From contig JBAYZS010000040.1 of the NCBI GenBank assembly GCA_041672395.1, forward strand, positions 1 through 19,314: 19,314 bases of DNA, in the 5' to 3' direction. Positions 7,872 through 16,893 of the stretch are shown here, in pieces; positions within the stretch are counted from its first letter, which is position 1, and each line of letters begins with the position of its first letter. The notes under the pieces were generated by a model. That model saw only the letters and a program-made list of their open reading frames with translations. It had not been told where the DNA came from and ran no database searches. The translations under genes and the position numbers were made by a program. Origin of the DNA: UBA5287 sp041672395 (GTDB lineage: Bacteria > Bacteroidota > Bacteroidia > Bacteroidales > Dysgonomonadaceae).

Positions 7872-9515
7872 TTATTGTTGAAATATTTCCGGATATTTTC
7901 TGATGAAGTATGTAGGTGTGCAGCTCCAGGCGTGACAGTAGCTGTTGATGGGATAAAATTTGTAGGGGGAGAGAAAATCATTTGTAGGGTCGTAGGCTTC
8001 CCAAAATGTGTCTGCTCCTTTTTCAATCATTCCTCCCCAATAATCCGAAAGGGCCTTCTTTGCTTCTGAATGGAGACCGCTATTGATGAGCGACTGAATA
8101 TAATAGTGGTAAAGATAGGGTGTGCCCGGCTGACATACGTTCTCGGCGACTGAAAGATTCTTCAATGCTTTTTGTGCTTCTTTTTGCGTTGCTACACCAC
8201 TTAGAATCATCCAGACCTGAGATGCATAGGAGACTTGCTTATTCAGTGTGCCGACGAAGAAGCCGGAACTTTTATCATAAAAATTGTCGCGGGCTGCTTT
8301 TTTCATTCGCTTTATCATTGTGGGAAGTTCTCTTACTTCACTTTCCTTACCAATCATTTGAGCAAGTTCTACGGTTTCTTGTAATGCGAATATAGAAACA
8401 CCTTGCAGTGCGACTTCCTTGTGTAACTCTTCTCGCCAGTCGATAAAAATCCACCATTCTTTGTTGGCTCTGGCAAAATCCATCAACCCTTCTTCGCTTA
8501 GGTATTCACGAATGATGTCGAGCTGTTTTTTTGCTACGGGCCATAGATCCAATGCTGTTTGTTTGTCATTGGTGGCTTTAAGATAATCTTTCAGTGTGGC
8601 ATTATAGAGCAGGGCATATTCCAACAGAAACAGCCTGGTATCTCCGTGTGGTTCTGGTCTCTCGTAGATACAGGGATGCAGATAGCCGTTTGTATGGCTC
8701 AATCCTGCCAACAGGTAAAGACATCTTCGGGTGAGATCATACTGACCGAATGAGTAGTTATTGCTCATGGATTGCAGATACAGATCGCCAATCCATAATC
8801 GCTGATCTCTTTTTGGACCATCTTCATAAACTGTTTGCATGCATTCTTTCAGTGTGTGCAAAGCAACTTGATCTATTTTTCTGATCATCTCATCTGTTGA
8901 TGCATCCAGGGGTGGGGGTGTGGAGGCTGCCGATGAGACTGCGTTACATTTCATCTCGGAAATATAAAAATCGTAGTGCGGAGAGGCGACTACCTCAACT
9001 TTTACATATCTGAAGGAGAGACGACGGGGGATGGTAATAGTGTCGGGTAGTGTCATTACCGTCACAACTTCATCCTGAAGCCAGGCCCTGCTCAGTCCCC
9101 CTGTATACGGGTCGAAAGGAACAGCCAGCTCTGAGGGTACTTCCCCGAAAGTGAATTTTAAACGTAACGGGGAGTCGGGTGTGACCGGAGTAGGCTTGAT
9201 GACAAAGGAGAAATAACCGGTCAAATGTGTGCCAAAATCAAGAATCGTAGGTTGGGTCTTATTCAGCGTTGCTGCATGGAATGTGTCGACGGATCCTGCA
9301 CGTACCGCTTCCCATCCTTGAAATGCCTGTTCGTTCTGGGCCATTTTAACTACTGCGACGGGTTTGTTCTCTGTAACTACCAGCGCAGGGAGGTTTGTCG
9401 CTGCTTTTTGCAGCCATTTTTCTCTGTGGGTTACGTAATAGTCGGTCTGCGCAGTGAGACTCTCAAAGGCAATCATCAGTAAGATTACCGGAAAAGCGAA
9501 ATAAGAGGTTTTCAT
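7872..9515 (-). CDS. Divergent six-hairpin glycosidase, GH78-like
   Basis: This 547-residue secreted protein has a Sec leader (MKTSYFAFPVILLMIAFESLTAQ, cleavage likely after TAQ). An N-terminal beta domain (about 45-190, with LDFGTHLTGYFSF and FRYVKVEV) precedes an (alpha/alpha)6-barrel domain. The barrel starts with VYEDGPKRDQRLWIGDLY (about 230-246), clearly related to the GH78 signature, but the position of the key Glu seems to be Asp or Gln. A second acid is available in DTFWEAYDP (about 502-510), equivalent to the WE motif of GH78 enzymes, and the chain ends with HAWSCTPTYFI, another common feature of this superfamily. At 547 residues it is much shorter than its 946-residue neighbour and lacks that protein's extra N-terminal sandwich domains. 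It is the last gene of the right operon, 6 bp after the canonical GH78 gene. Alpha-L-rhamnosidase activity is likely but another deoxy-sugar or inactive binding is possible. Confidence 0.78.
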   Translation of the reverse strand: MKTSYFAFPVILLMIAFESLTAQTDYYVTHREKWLQKAATNLPALVVTENKPVAVVKMAQNEQAFQGWEAVRAGSVDTFHAATLNKTQPTILDFGTHLTGYFSFVIKPTPVTPDSPLRLKFTFGEVPSELAVPFDPYTGGLSRAWLQDEVVTVMTLPDTITIPRRLSFRYVKVEVVASPHYDFYISEMKCNAVSSAASTPPPLDASTDEMIRKIDQVALHTLKECMQTVYEDGPKRDQRLWIGDLYLQSMSNNYSFGQYDLTRRCLYLLAGLSHTNGYLHPCIYERPEPHGDTRLFLLEYALLYNATLKDYLKATNDKQTALDLWPVAKKQLDIIREYLSEEGLMDFARANKEWWIFIDWREELHKEVALQGVSIFALQETVELAQMIGKESEVRELPTMIKRMKKAARDNFYDKSSGFFVGTLNKQVSYASQVWMILSGVATQKEAQKALKNLSVAENVCQPGTPYLYHYYIQSLINSGLHSEAKKALSDYWGGMIEKGADTFWEAYDPTNDFLSPYKFYPINSYCHAWSCTPTYFIRKYPEIFQQ

Positions 9516-9521
9516 TGTTAT

Positions 9522-12362
9522 TTATTTGATATTGTGACAGATAATCTTAAAATTACCGGAGGGAAATTTATAATAAATTTGTCCATCATGTGTTTCGATC
9601 TGTAGGAAATTGAAATTTTCCATTTTTTCACCGTTCACCGTAAATTCCTGTTTAAAAGGGGGAACGACCCATCCCGTGGTGTTGGGAGGAATAGAGAGAT
9701 CCCATTCAAACGTCTTTGCTTCTTTTTTCCAACTGCTCGACACATTCCCATAAGGGGTTTCGATACTTGCTTTTGCCCATGGGAGATAATCACAAAAGAG
9801 CGGCTGAAAACGGATCACCTTAAAGCCAAAACCGGTGGAATCGGGCCGTATCCCTGCGATATCTTCAAAGAAGGTGATATCGAAACCTGCCTGCATCGGA
9901 TGATTGTAGGATGAATTTTCGGCACCTTTACGACTGAGCTCGTTGACGGGTAATGTCTCCCAAAGGGTAGTGGCATCTGCGGATTTCCACATCCATTCAA
10001 AACTGTTTTCTCCTTTTTTTGTGAACATATTCCATGCTGCCTCTGCATTGCCGTTGCGGGCAAGCATACTTCCTATCCTGCTTATACCGAATATTCCGCA
10101 TCGCATGAACCCTTCACTTTTCTCTTGCATACTCCGTACTATCGAAGCACTCACGGCTTTTTCATCTCCCCGGGGAACGAGTCCCAAATCGAGTGCCATA
10201 GCGTCTGCCGTTTGCGTTCCGAATGTCTTGTTGACGGGATCGTATTGGGTGGCGATCATCTCCTTCGCTATTTGCGCTTTTTGTAAAGAGAAGTAGTCTT
10301 CATCGCTCTCTTTTCCAAGAAGATGGGCTGCCTGTTCCATGATCTCTGTATCCAGATAATGAAAGGCCGTGGAGGTGAATTCAACCGCGGTGGGGTCTGC
10401 TGATTCGTACAGTGGCGGGCACCAGTCTCCCAGTCCCTGATAAATGGTCGATGTGGTCTCCTGGTTATAAAGTTTTTTGCGTTCTTCGTTTTTGGCAAGT
10501 GAGTTTACGTACATTGTCCATTGTTTCATCTGTGGATAATAGGTTTCAAGCATCTGTTGATTGCCGTAATAGACATAATTCCACCAGGGTAGCTGCACCA
10601 CTACGGTACCCCAATCGGGAGAGGCTACTCCGCAAAGTCGCTTGCCGGGAGCAATCATATAGGGTATCCCCGCGGGTTTGTCCGTAAAATAGAAGGTGTT
10701 GTTGTACCTTTCATGAAAGAGCGTGTTCTTCTCTTCCTTTGAGGCGCCTGAGTGGATATCTTCAAGGTACTTGTGCCAGAAGTTTTCCATCTGAAAATTC
10801 ATGTTCGCCATCTTAACATAAGCATGTACATCGCCCAGCCACCCGCATTTTTCTCTGATAGGACAATCGGTGGGTATTCCGTGGAGATTACTCTTGACGG
10901 TTCTCAGGGCCATCGCATGCAGACGGTTAATTTGTGCGTCCGCGCATTCAAAAGTGCCACTTTGGGCTACATCTGTGTGGACGACAATCAGTTTCAATGT
11001 TTCTAAATTTGGTTTTTCTGTGAGACCGGACAACTCGGCGTAACGGTATCCGTGATAGGTGAATCGAGGGGACCATAATTCTTCTCCTCCTCCTTTGCAG
11101 ATGTATTCGTCTTTAAAAATAGCTCCATGATGAATCCAGCCGGTTGTTCTGAAATCCAACCCTCCCCGCTGATCTGTCGCCTCTGCATAGCGGATGGTTA
11201 TTTTCGTGCCCTTAGGCTCATCTACTTGTAACAGTGGTATTCCGGCGACATTCACGCCATAATCAAAGATCCAGTTACCCAGAGAGTCTTGCCATAATTT
11301 TTCGGGGGACAAGACTTCTTTTTTCCTGATTGGGGGAATCAATTGCGGCAGCAGATGGGGCGGAATATTCTCAGTGGGCGACAGTACTCCTTCCCATCCG
11401 CTGGTAGCACTACCTGCCTTACTCCAATCTTCCACCTGATAGTTGGCGTCATAGTTTTCTCCAAGATAGATATTGGTTTTTCGTACTGGTCCTTCTCTCC
11501 ATTGCCACGACTCGTCACTTCCTAATAACATCTGACTTCCATCATCATAAGTGATTATCATCTGGAGCCTGAATATGGGTTCTCCGTAAGAAAAAGGGGC
11601 GCCTCCCCAGGCTTCATCTTGTGCAAACCATCCGTTACCCAGCATCACGCCGAGCATATTATCTCCTTCTTCCAAAAGATCGGTAACATCAAACGTACTA
11701 TAGAGGGCATACTGCTCGTAGTTGGTCTGGGCGGGATCGAGAAAACGGGTTGAATCTACATTGTGCCCGTTCAGATAAAGTTCACCGGCTCCCAGACCAC
11801 AGAAATAGACCAGTGCTTTCAGCGGTGTCTTTTTACTATCGGTGCTGAAGGCTTTTCTGAAATAGGGAAGTGCATGTTGTTCGGGATTGGGATAGGTCAC
11901 CCACTTGGCGCTCCAGGAGGCTTCACTCAGAAGGCCGACTGAAAACCGGGCGGGTTCACTCCATGGGGTTGCGTTCTCATTACTGTCCCAAATTCTTACT
12001 CTCCAAAAATAGGAAGAAGTCTCTTTGAAAGGGACTTTGGGTTGTATCCCAAACTGTTTATCGCTGTTTTGTCGACCTGATTTCCATATGTCTGCTTTTC
12101 CCTTTTTAAGCTGCTTTTCGCTGGAAGCAATCTCTATTTCCCATGCTGTTTGTGTTACTCCTGTATCGGTTGATTTGATTTTCCAACTCAACAGGGGGGT
12201 ATCTACTCCTTCGGGATTGGTTAGATTGCAGCACTTTAACTCGTCTACGACTGTGTTGTGATTACTTGTGTTGCATGCGTAAAGCAGAGAAACACTCATA
12301 GAAATGAGCCATAGCGCGGTTCTTATGTTGAGGTGATAAAATCTTCTATCTTCTTTTTTCAT
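9522..12362 (-). CDS. GH78 alpha-L-rhamnosidase lipoprotein
   Basis: This 946-residue alpha-L-rhamnosidase hydrolyses terminal alpha-L-rhamnose with inversion. The leader ends in LLYAC with lipid Cys30, so it is membrane-anchored. Domains in order: N-terminal fibronectin-like sandwich (about 40-142, TPLLSWKI through WSEPARFSVG), a rhamnosidase N-domain (about 150-345, ELYLNGHNV, LGNGWF), a concanavalin-like domain (about 350-465, FDYGVNVAGIPLLQV), the six-hairpin catalytic barrel (about 470-840) and a C-terminal beta domain. Active-site block PTDCPIREKCGWLGD has Asp499, Glu504, Trp508 and Asp511 with the spacing known for Bacteroides GH78 structures. TTLWETLP supplies Glu802, the probable second catalytic acid, and the NHPMQAGF and AGIRPD motifs follow. 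All key residues are present, so it should be active. The start overlaps the end of the upstream 961-residue gene by 17 bp, suggesting translational coupling. Confidence 0.95.
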   Translation of the reverse strand: MKKEDRRFYHLNIRTALWLISMSVSLLYACNTSNHNTVVDELKCCNLTNPEGVDTPLLSWKIKSTDTGVTQTAWEIEIASSEKQLKKGKADIWKSGRQNSDKQFGIQPKVPFKETSSYFWRVRIWDSNENATPWSEPARFSVGLLSEASWSAKWVTYPNPEQHALPYFRKAFSTDSKKTPLKALVYFCGLGAGELYLNGHNVDSTRFLDPAQTNYEQYALYSTFDVTDLLEEGDNMLGVMLGNGWFAQDEAWGGAPFSYGEPIFRLQMIITYDDGSQMLLGSDESWQWREGPVRKTNIYLGENYDANYQVEDWSKAGSATSGWEGVLSPTENIPPHLLPQLIPPIRKKEVLSPEKLWQDSLGNWIFDYGVNVAGIPLLQVDEPKGTKITIRYAEATDQRGGLDFRTTGWIHHGAIFKDEYICKGGGEELWSPRFTYHGYRYAELSGLTEKPNLETLKLIVVHTDVAQSGTFECADAQINRLHAMALRTVKSNLHGIPTDCPIREKCGWLGDVHAYVKMANMNFQMENFWHKYLEDIHSGASKEEKNTLFHERYNNTFYFTDKPAGIPYMIAPGKRLCGVASPDWGTVVVQLPWWNYVYYGNQQMLETYYPQMKQWTMYVNSLAKNEERKKLYNQETTSTIYQGLGDWCPPLYESADPTAVEFTSTAFHYLDTEIMEQAAHLLGKESDEDYFSLQKAQIAKEMIATQYDPVNKTFGTQTADAMALDLGLVPRGDEKAVSASIVRSMQEKSEGFMRCGIFGISRIGSMLARNGNAEAAWNMFTKKGENSFEWMWKSADATTLWETLPVNELSRKGAENSSYNHPMQAGFDITFFEDIAGIRPDSTGFGFKVIRFQPLFCDYLPWAKASIETPYGNVSSSWKKEAKTFEWDLSIPPNTTGWVVPPFKQEFTVNGEKMENFNFLQIETHDGQIYYKFPSGNFKIICHNIK

Positions 12363-15231
12363 AGTTGTTTTTGTATGAGAGATTCATCCACTTGCCGGAG
12401 AGTGATCGATCTACAGTGAATACAAGATTTCTCCCATTCACCTTACAATCAATACTCCTGCTTCCATCTTTTAAAATTGCATTCGTATAATTGGCGGGAA
12501 CAGGAAGTGTCACAACTCCTTCACCATCTACGTGAACACTATATGTGTCAAGTCCTGCATCCATAGGTATATAGGCAATATTGACGAGATTACTGGCAAA
12601 CTGATAGTGAACACCGTCTATGGTGATTCCGGTGCACTGGTTCCCGATAAAGGCTGATAGCCTTTTTTGACTGTCTGTACGAAAAGAGAGATTCATTTTC
12701 CCCTTATAGGAGATCTCATGACCGTTGACCTTCAGATTTTGTATATCCAGCAAATCTGAAGGCAGTGGATTAACTGCTAATGCCTTTGCATCGGCTTCTT
12801 CATTTCTGGAAAAACCTCCTTCCCAATTTTCTCGATGTGTTCTGTAATGTTTCACAATTGCCGTGGTGCCATTGGAAAAACGGGTTGCAAAGAAGTCGCT
12901 TGTCCGTGATACATAGGTGGGGTTATCATTGGTGGGGAAAAGACCGCTGGAGGGGTAGGCGCCCATTGCATTCAGTATCTCAAACAGTGTTCTGGACTCA
13001 TAACCCAGGCTGGCCGACTGATCATCGCGGGGACGGAAACCGCAAAAAATTGCATTCCCTTTTCCTTTCTTCAAGCGGGTACCTACAATCTTGTCTTCAA
13101 CTTCTGATATGATCTCTACCTCAGAGGAATTGCATGTAACCGGATAGATATGGTCTACAAGAAAATCTGTCAGGATCACCTGCTCAGGAAGATTTCCGAG
13201 GGTCTTATGAAACGTGATTTTCTTTCCGCTGGCTATCTCTCCCATGTATTCATCGAATTTGTAATTGACTCCAAAAAGTCGCTGCCATTGTTCATTGCAG
13301 TTTTCTCCGTTACTGTCAAGCAGCGGAGGAGTACTGAACCAGATCACATTGCCTCCTTTGATCGCCATCTGCTCCATCTTGTCGAGGAGACCTTCCTGAG
13401 GCAGTGGCTCGAACATGGCGATGACGGTCTTGTATTTTTTTCCGGCTACCTGCACCTGTCCGTCTTCCAGCACTTGTCCCATCTCTACAAACTTATCGGT
13501 GGTAAGATAGTTGGCATAACCATATTGTGTCATCCAGCTGCCAAATCGCTCTTCCACAGCTACCAGACTCATTGGATAGAGAATAAGTACTTCGATGTCG
13601 CGATGGACGTTGTCTGTCATCAATCGCATCGGGTGTGAGGGTTGTGCGCCAAATGCTTCATTCAACATATTCTTCCAGTGAAGGGCTCCTCCGGGGAATC
13701 CCCACGCTGCCGCGTAGGCGTTGGGATATTTGTTGATGACGCCGATGGATGCAGCCATTGCTGCACCGTAATAATTGCGGTCGCCCCACCCACATTCAGC
13801 GAAATCATTTCCTGTAGGCTGGAGATACTCTCCCCATTTAAAATAATCATAGCATGCAGCGGATGCCTGATGGACCGTGTTTCCCCATACGAAATTGGAT
13901 GTGTATTCATACCTGTAGGCATTGTCGTGGAGCTTCTCCATAGCCCATAAATCGATGGTGGGACTTTCGGCCCATGATGAGTGGGCACTGGTAGGCATTT
14001 CACGATGATAGATCTTTTCGGCATACTCCTTGGCATTCTTGAATAGATCGACCACCCCATGATTCAGCATCTTGTAATAGCGGTCTCTAAGCAGAAAAGT
14101 ACGGTGGATGGCCTCGGGACTTTCTCCCATCACATACTGCACATTTCGAACGGCTTGTGCTGTGGACTTATAATAAGGTGCACCATATACGAAATAAAGC
14201 ATGTATTTGTCATCCAGCGGTTGCCCGTATTTTTGTTTGTATTTCTGAGAAAATCCCTCTGTCAGAAAACGGGTGTTGAATTGTCCTCCTTCATGATGCG
14301 AGAAATAGGTCCAGTCTTGTTGTATATGCATCTCATCGGAATAAAAGGAGGTCAGATTGATCCCGTTTTTTTTGTATTTATCCAAAAGTGCACTCAGAAA
14401 TTGGGGTGCATACTCACTGAAGTAGTCCATTTCGGGTGTTTCATATTCAAGTAACACCATGACACGGTCATATCCTTTCAAACTCTTCTTACCGTCTGAA
14501 TAAACACGAAGATTCCTTATCGGATAAATCATATCATCGGGTGAGTTCTTGATTCCATATTCTCCACCATCGACATCAATAGTGTCACCTCCTTCCCATT
14601 GAATTCCTTCGATTTCAACAATATCATCGGGATTAACGGCGACATATGGGGATGCCTTAATCGGTTTCTCCTTAAAAGCATAGGCTTTTACGTTCTTCAA
14701 CTGTATACGAAATTTTCCTTTGTTGTTAGTCCAGTAAAGCTGCTGCCACAAAGAGAGGGAGAAACGACCGTCGGAAGCGTTCATCATGCCTACCTTGTAA
14801 CCTAACCAACGACCTGCTTCGTTTGTCTGTTTCTTGTATGCTGGGCCCAGTTCAAGAGGTGAGAGCAGACTCAGACAGATGCCCATGTCGTACTTTTTTG
14901 CGAAATCACTGATGAACCGGATCATCTTTACATATTCATCCATATCGGGTGTGAGCCGTCGTTCTGTACCTGCCTGAGGACGATACTGCCTGAAGAATTC
15001 ATCAAATGCGATGGTAAGTTCTTTCTCCCCGCGACTCTTACCTGCTTCACACACCTCCCGCAGACTACGGAAAGTGGGGTTGTATCCCATAGACATATCA
15101 ATTTTCTTGTCGGGATCCATCAGATCGTAAAGCTGTTGGTCGCTGGTCAGAATGATCACTTCTGCCTTTAGTGGCTGGATGTTACCCAACACAAAGATTG
15201 ACAGGATAAATAAAATTGCAACATGTTTCAT
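12346..15231 (-). CDS. Large secreted orphan protein with glycosidase-like barrel and GH42-like middle domain
   Basis: This 961-residue protein has a Sec leader (MKHVAILFILSIFVLGNIQPLKAE). I cannot assign it to a named CAZy family. Residues about 50-440 look like a large (beta/alpha)8 barrel; YSDEMHI (Glu300) lies at the end of a predicted strand (NLTSFYSDE) and is a candidate acid/base, and TSAHSSWAESPTIDLW (about 430) a candidate opposite wall. A beta-rich insertion (about 160-260) interrupts the barrel. After residue about 550, DIEVLILYPMSL followed by KYKTVIAMFEPLPQE and GGNVIWFSTPPLLD resembles the Rossmann-like trimerisation domain of GH42 enzymes. Two beta-sandwich segments finish the chain. 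The ATG overlaps the TGA of the GH140-like gene by 4 bp (ATGA), and its own stop overlaps the GH78 start, so the three are translationally coupled. Likely a glycoside hydrolase on a rhamnose-containing substrate (inference from neighbours only). Confidence 0.72.
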   Translation of the reverse strand: MKHVAILFILSIFVLGNIQPLKAEVIILTSDQQLYDLMDPDKKIDMSMGYNPTFRSLREVCEAGKSRGEKELTIAFDEFFRQYRPQAGTERRLTPDMDEYVKMIRFISDFAKKYDMGICLSLLSPLELGPAYKKQTNEAGRWLGYKVGMMNASDGRFSLSLWQQLYWTNNKGKFRIQLKNVKAYAFKEKPIKASPYVAVNPDDIVEIEGIQWEGGDTIDVDGGEYGIKNSPDDMIYPIRNLRVYSDGKKSLKGYDRVMVLLEYETPEMDYFSEYAPQFLSALLDKYKKNGINLTSFYSDEMHIQQDWTYFSHHEGGQFNTRFLTEGFSQKYKQKYGQPLDDKYMLYFVYGAPYYKSTAQAVRNVQYVMGESPEAIHRTFLLRDRYYKMLNHGVVDLFKNAKEYAEKIYHREMPTSAHSSWAESPTIDLWAMEKLHDNAYRYEYTSNFVWGNTVHQASAACYDYFKWGEYLQPTGNDFAECGWGDRNYYGAAMAASIGVINKYPNAYAAAWGFPGGALHWKNMLNEAFGAQPSHPMRLMTDNVHRDIEVLILYPMSLVAVEERFGSWMTQYGYANYLTTDKFVEMGQVLEDGQVQVAGKKYKTVIAMFEPLPQEGLLDKMEQMAIKGGNVIWFSTPPLLDSNGENCNEQWQRLFGVNYKFDEYMGEIASGKKITFHKTLGNLPEQVILTDFLVDHIYPVTCNSSEVEIISEVEDKIVGTRLKKGKGNAIFCGFRPRDDQSASLGYESRTLFEILNAMGAYPSSGLFPTNDNPTYVSRTSDFFATRFSNGTTAIVKHYRTHRENWEGGFSRNEEADAKALAVNPLPSDLLDIQNLKVNGHEISYKGKMNLSFRTDSQKRLSAFIGNQCTGITIDGVHYQFASNLVNIAYIPMDAGLDTYSVHVDGEGVVTLPVPANYTNAILKDGSRSIDCKVNGRNLVFTVDRSLSGKWMNLSYKNNYEKRR

Positions 15232-16850
15232 TTCTTCTTGTTAAGAATCAATACTGCATCTGATAGAACAGGAGAACGAAGTACCAATTCCTGGTTATTT
15301 GGGTTCATTTTTACCTTAACATATTTATTGTTCGCTGTATCAAACCACTTGGCATTGTAATGCTTTGTATTTATAGCGCTGAGCTGAATTACATCCGGTG
15401 CAGGTATGTAGACCAATATGAGACTACGATCAGGCGTAGCAAGCACCTTTTGGTACCGTGAATATTCCAACAGCCCCGGTTGTTCCTTTAACAATTGATT
15501 GGCCGGGTACAATTTCCACCAATCAATCGTCCTGAAGAAATCGGCCATGTATCCTGTTTGAATGCTTCCTTCGTGGAAAAGAGCATCAAGCCAGGAAATG
15601 GCGGATGGCTCTTTTTTTCCATGATTAATCGGCTTATCCCCTTTACGCAGCCATGGCCATATCGTATGGGAACCATAGGATACTCCTGCCACAGGCGTGG
15701 AGAATATACTCCAGTATGCACTGTTGCGTACCTCTTTTGCATTGTTCCCATTTTCATACACAGGTTCAGTATCTATCATCGGTCTGGGAAGTAGTTTATC
15801 CCATTCTGTCACCACGGGTCCTTCTGTTTTCCAACGGACAACGTTCTTGTTATTTGTGTGTCCTGTTTGATAGGAAATCATATCGAGCCATGATTCTTCA
15901 TTAAAGACAGTGCCATACCAAGAGAGCCCCCTGGGATGAAGAGTTACGATATTGTGATGATGATTCTCCCCAAAGACCCTCCTTCCTATATGTTTCCATC
16001 TCTCTTCGTTTTCTTTCATATACTGACCGTCTCCTCCCAGATTCCAAATGACATGATTGGCATCATAACGGGCTAAAATGTATTCAGCTAACTTTATCGC
16101 TGATGCTACCGGAAGAAATGATCCTGGACTTGAATTACCATAGGCCCAGAGCATCACAGGTGCGGCGATAAGTCCGTAATCATTGATTCGGTCAATGCGT
16201 TCATCCAGACGTCTGAAAAAGGAAGGGTTAATTCTAATTGTATCGATACCTGAGAAAGCTGTTTCATTTTCTGAATTCACTGGAGCGCCACGCCATTGTG
16301 TGGTAACGAGCTGAATGACAGAGTAACCATTTGCCTTACGATTGGAAAGATATTGCTCCCATTCCTCAGGGGTAGAGATGAGACCTCCGTTCCATGCCGT
16401 ACATCCAATATAAAGAAATGGTTTACCATCATTATAAGTCAGATGATAACTCTTATCTGGGTGCTTCAAAAGACCTCGTTTGTATATTTCCTCTTTACTA
16501 CGATTCGAAATACAGTGAAAAGTTCCTTCTATTCCATTCAGTCCTTTATTGGATTTATCAGAACAAATTGTTCTGTATCTCCAGCGACCTGTTTGATTGG
16601 GCATAAAACGGACTTTCCAGGTTGTACTGCCGTCCCAAAACCCTCTAACTACACATGTTGTCCCTGATGGAGATATAAATTCCGCTCCAAAAAACGGCAC
16701 CTCATGTATGGGATTATCATATAATTGAGAACTGATGAGAACCAATTCTTTTTTATGCCATTTCTCTATCACTTCATTATTACCGTAAATACAAAATTGT
16801 ATAGTGGTGAAATATAAAACAAACAATAGAAATCGGTTTTTTTTATTCAT
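15228..16850 (-). CDS. DUF5060/DUF4038 protein, GH140-like glycoside hydrolase
   Basis: This 540-residue protein is counted from ATG at 16850. A longer frame with GTG at 16883 exists, but it adds 11 residues in front of a good signal peptide (MNKKNRFLLFVLYFTTIQF) and its start would fall inside a perfect palindrome, so ATG is preferred. Residues about 28-114 are a DUF5060 beta-sandwich (AEFISPSG, GFWDGSTTWKVRFMP, GRWRYRT, EGTFHC). The rest is a DUF4038-type TIM barrel (YIGCTAW, VIQLVTTQWRG, APVMLWAYG, HVIWNLGGDG, DMISYQTGH). Founding GH140 enzyme BT1012 is an apiosidase using an Asp/Glu pair; by position the equivalents here are Asp274 in NLGGDG and Glu362 in DTEPVYE (not aligned formally). 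A C-terminal beta domain closes it. It lies 43 bp after the metallo-beta-lactamase-fold gene and overlaps the next gene by 4 bp. Apiosidase is possible, not proven. Confidence 0.82.
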   Translation of the reverse strand: MNKKNRFLLFVLYFTTIQFCIYGNNEVIEKWHKKELVLISSQLYDNPIHEVPFFGAEFISPSGTTCVVRGFWDGSTTWKVRFMPNQTGRWRYRTICSDKSNKGLNGIEGTFHCISNRSKEEIYKRGLLKHPDKSYHLTYNDGKPFLYIGCTAWNGGLISTPEEWEQYLSNRKANGYSVIQLVTTQWRGAPVNSENETAFSGIDTIRINPSFFRRLDERIDRINDYGLIAAPVMLWAYGNSSPGSFLPVASAIKLAEYILARYDANHVIWNLGGDGQYMKENEERWKHIGRRVFGENHHHNIVTLHPRGLSWYGTVFNEESWLDMISYQTGHTNNKNVVRWKTEGPVVTEWDKLLPRPMIDTEPVYENGNNAKEVRNSAYWSIFSTPVAGVSYGSHTIWPWLRKGDKPINHGKKEPSAISWLDALFHEGSIQTGYMADFFRTIDWWKLYPANQLLKEQPGLLEYSRYQKVLATPDRSLILVYIPAPDVIQLSAINTKHYNAKWFDTANNKYVKVKMNPNNQELVLRSPVLSDAVLILNKKK

Positions 16851-16870
16851 ACGTTTGTAGCTACTGTCAT

Positions 16871-16890
16871 TTAACAGGTGCACCTGTTAA
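16871..16890. repeat. Perfect 20-bp palindrome inside operon C
   Basis: TTAACAGGTGCACCTGTTAA reads identically on both strands with no mismatch and stops exactly at 20 bp. It lies in the 43-bp gap between the metallo-beta-lactamase-fold gene and the GH140-like gene. As RNA it can fold into an 8-bp stem with a TGCA loop, but no T-tract follows in the direction of transcription, so it is not an intrinsic terminator. It could be an operator, an RNA-processing or stability hairpin, or chance. Confidence 0.85.
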
Positions 16891-16893
16891 TGG

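Noticed and set aside
7846..7877. Inverted repeat CAATAAT / ATTATTG across the convergent gene ends, a possible two-way terminator.
   Set aside because: The stem is only 7 bp, nearly all A-T, with an 18-nt loop and no T-tract, so it would be too weak; it also runs into the coding end of the minus-strand gene.
13150..13638. Plus-strand open frame of 162 codons opposite the 961-residue gene.
   Set aside because: The minus-strand frame has a signal peptide, coherent domains and overlaps its neighbours in operon fashion; the plus-strand translation shows no recognisable motif.
16851..16883. Upstream GTG start for the GH140-like gene.
   Set aside because: It adds a hydrophilic stretch in front of an otherwise well-placed signal peptide and begins inside a perfect palindrome.
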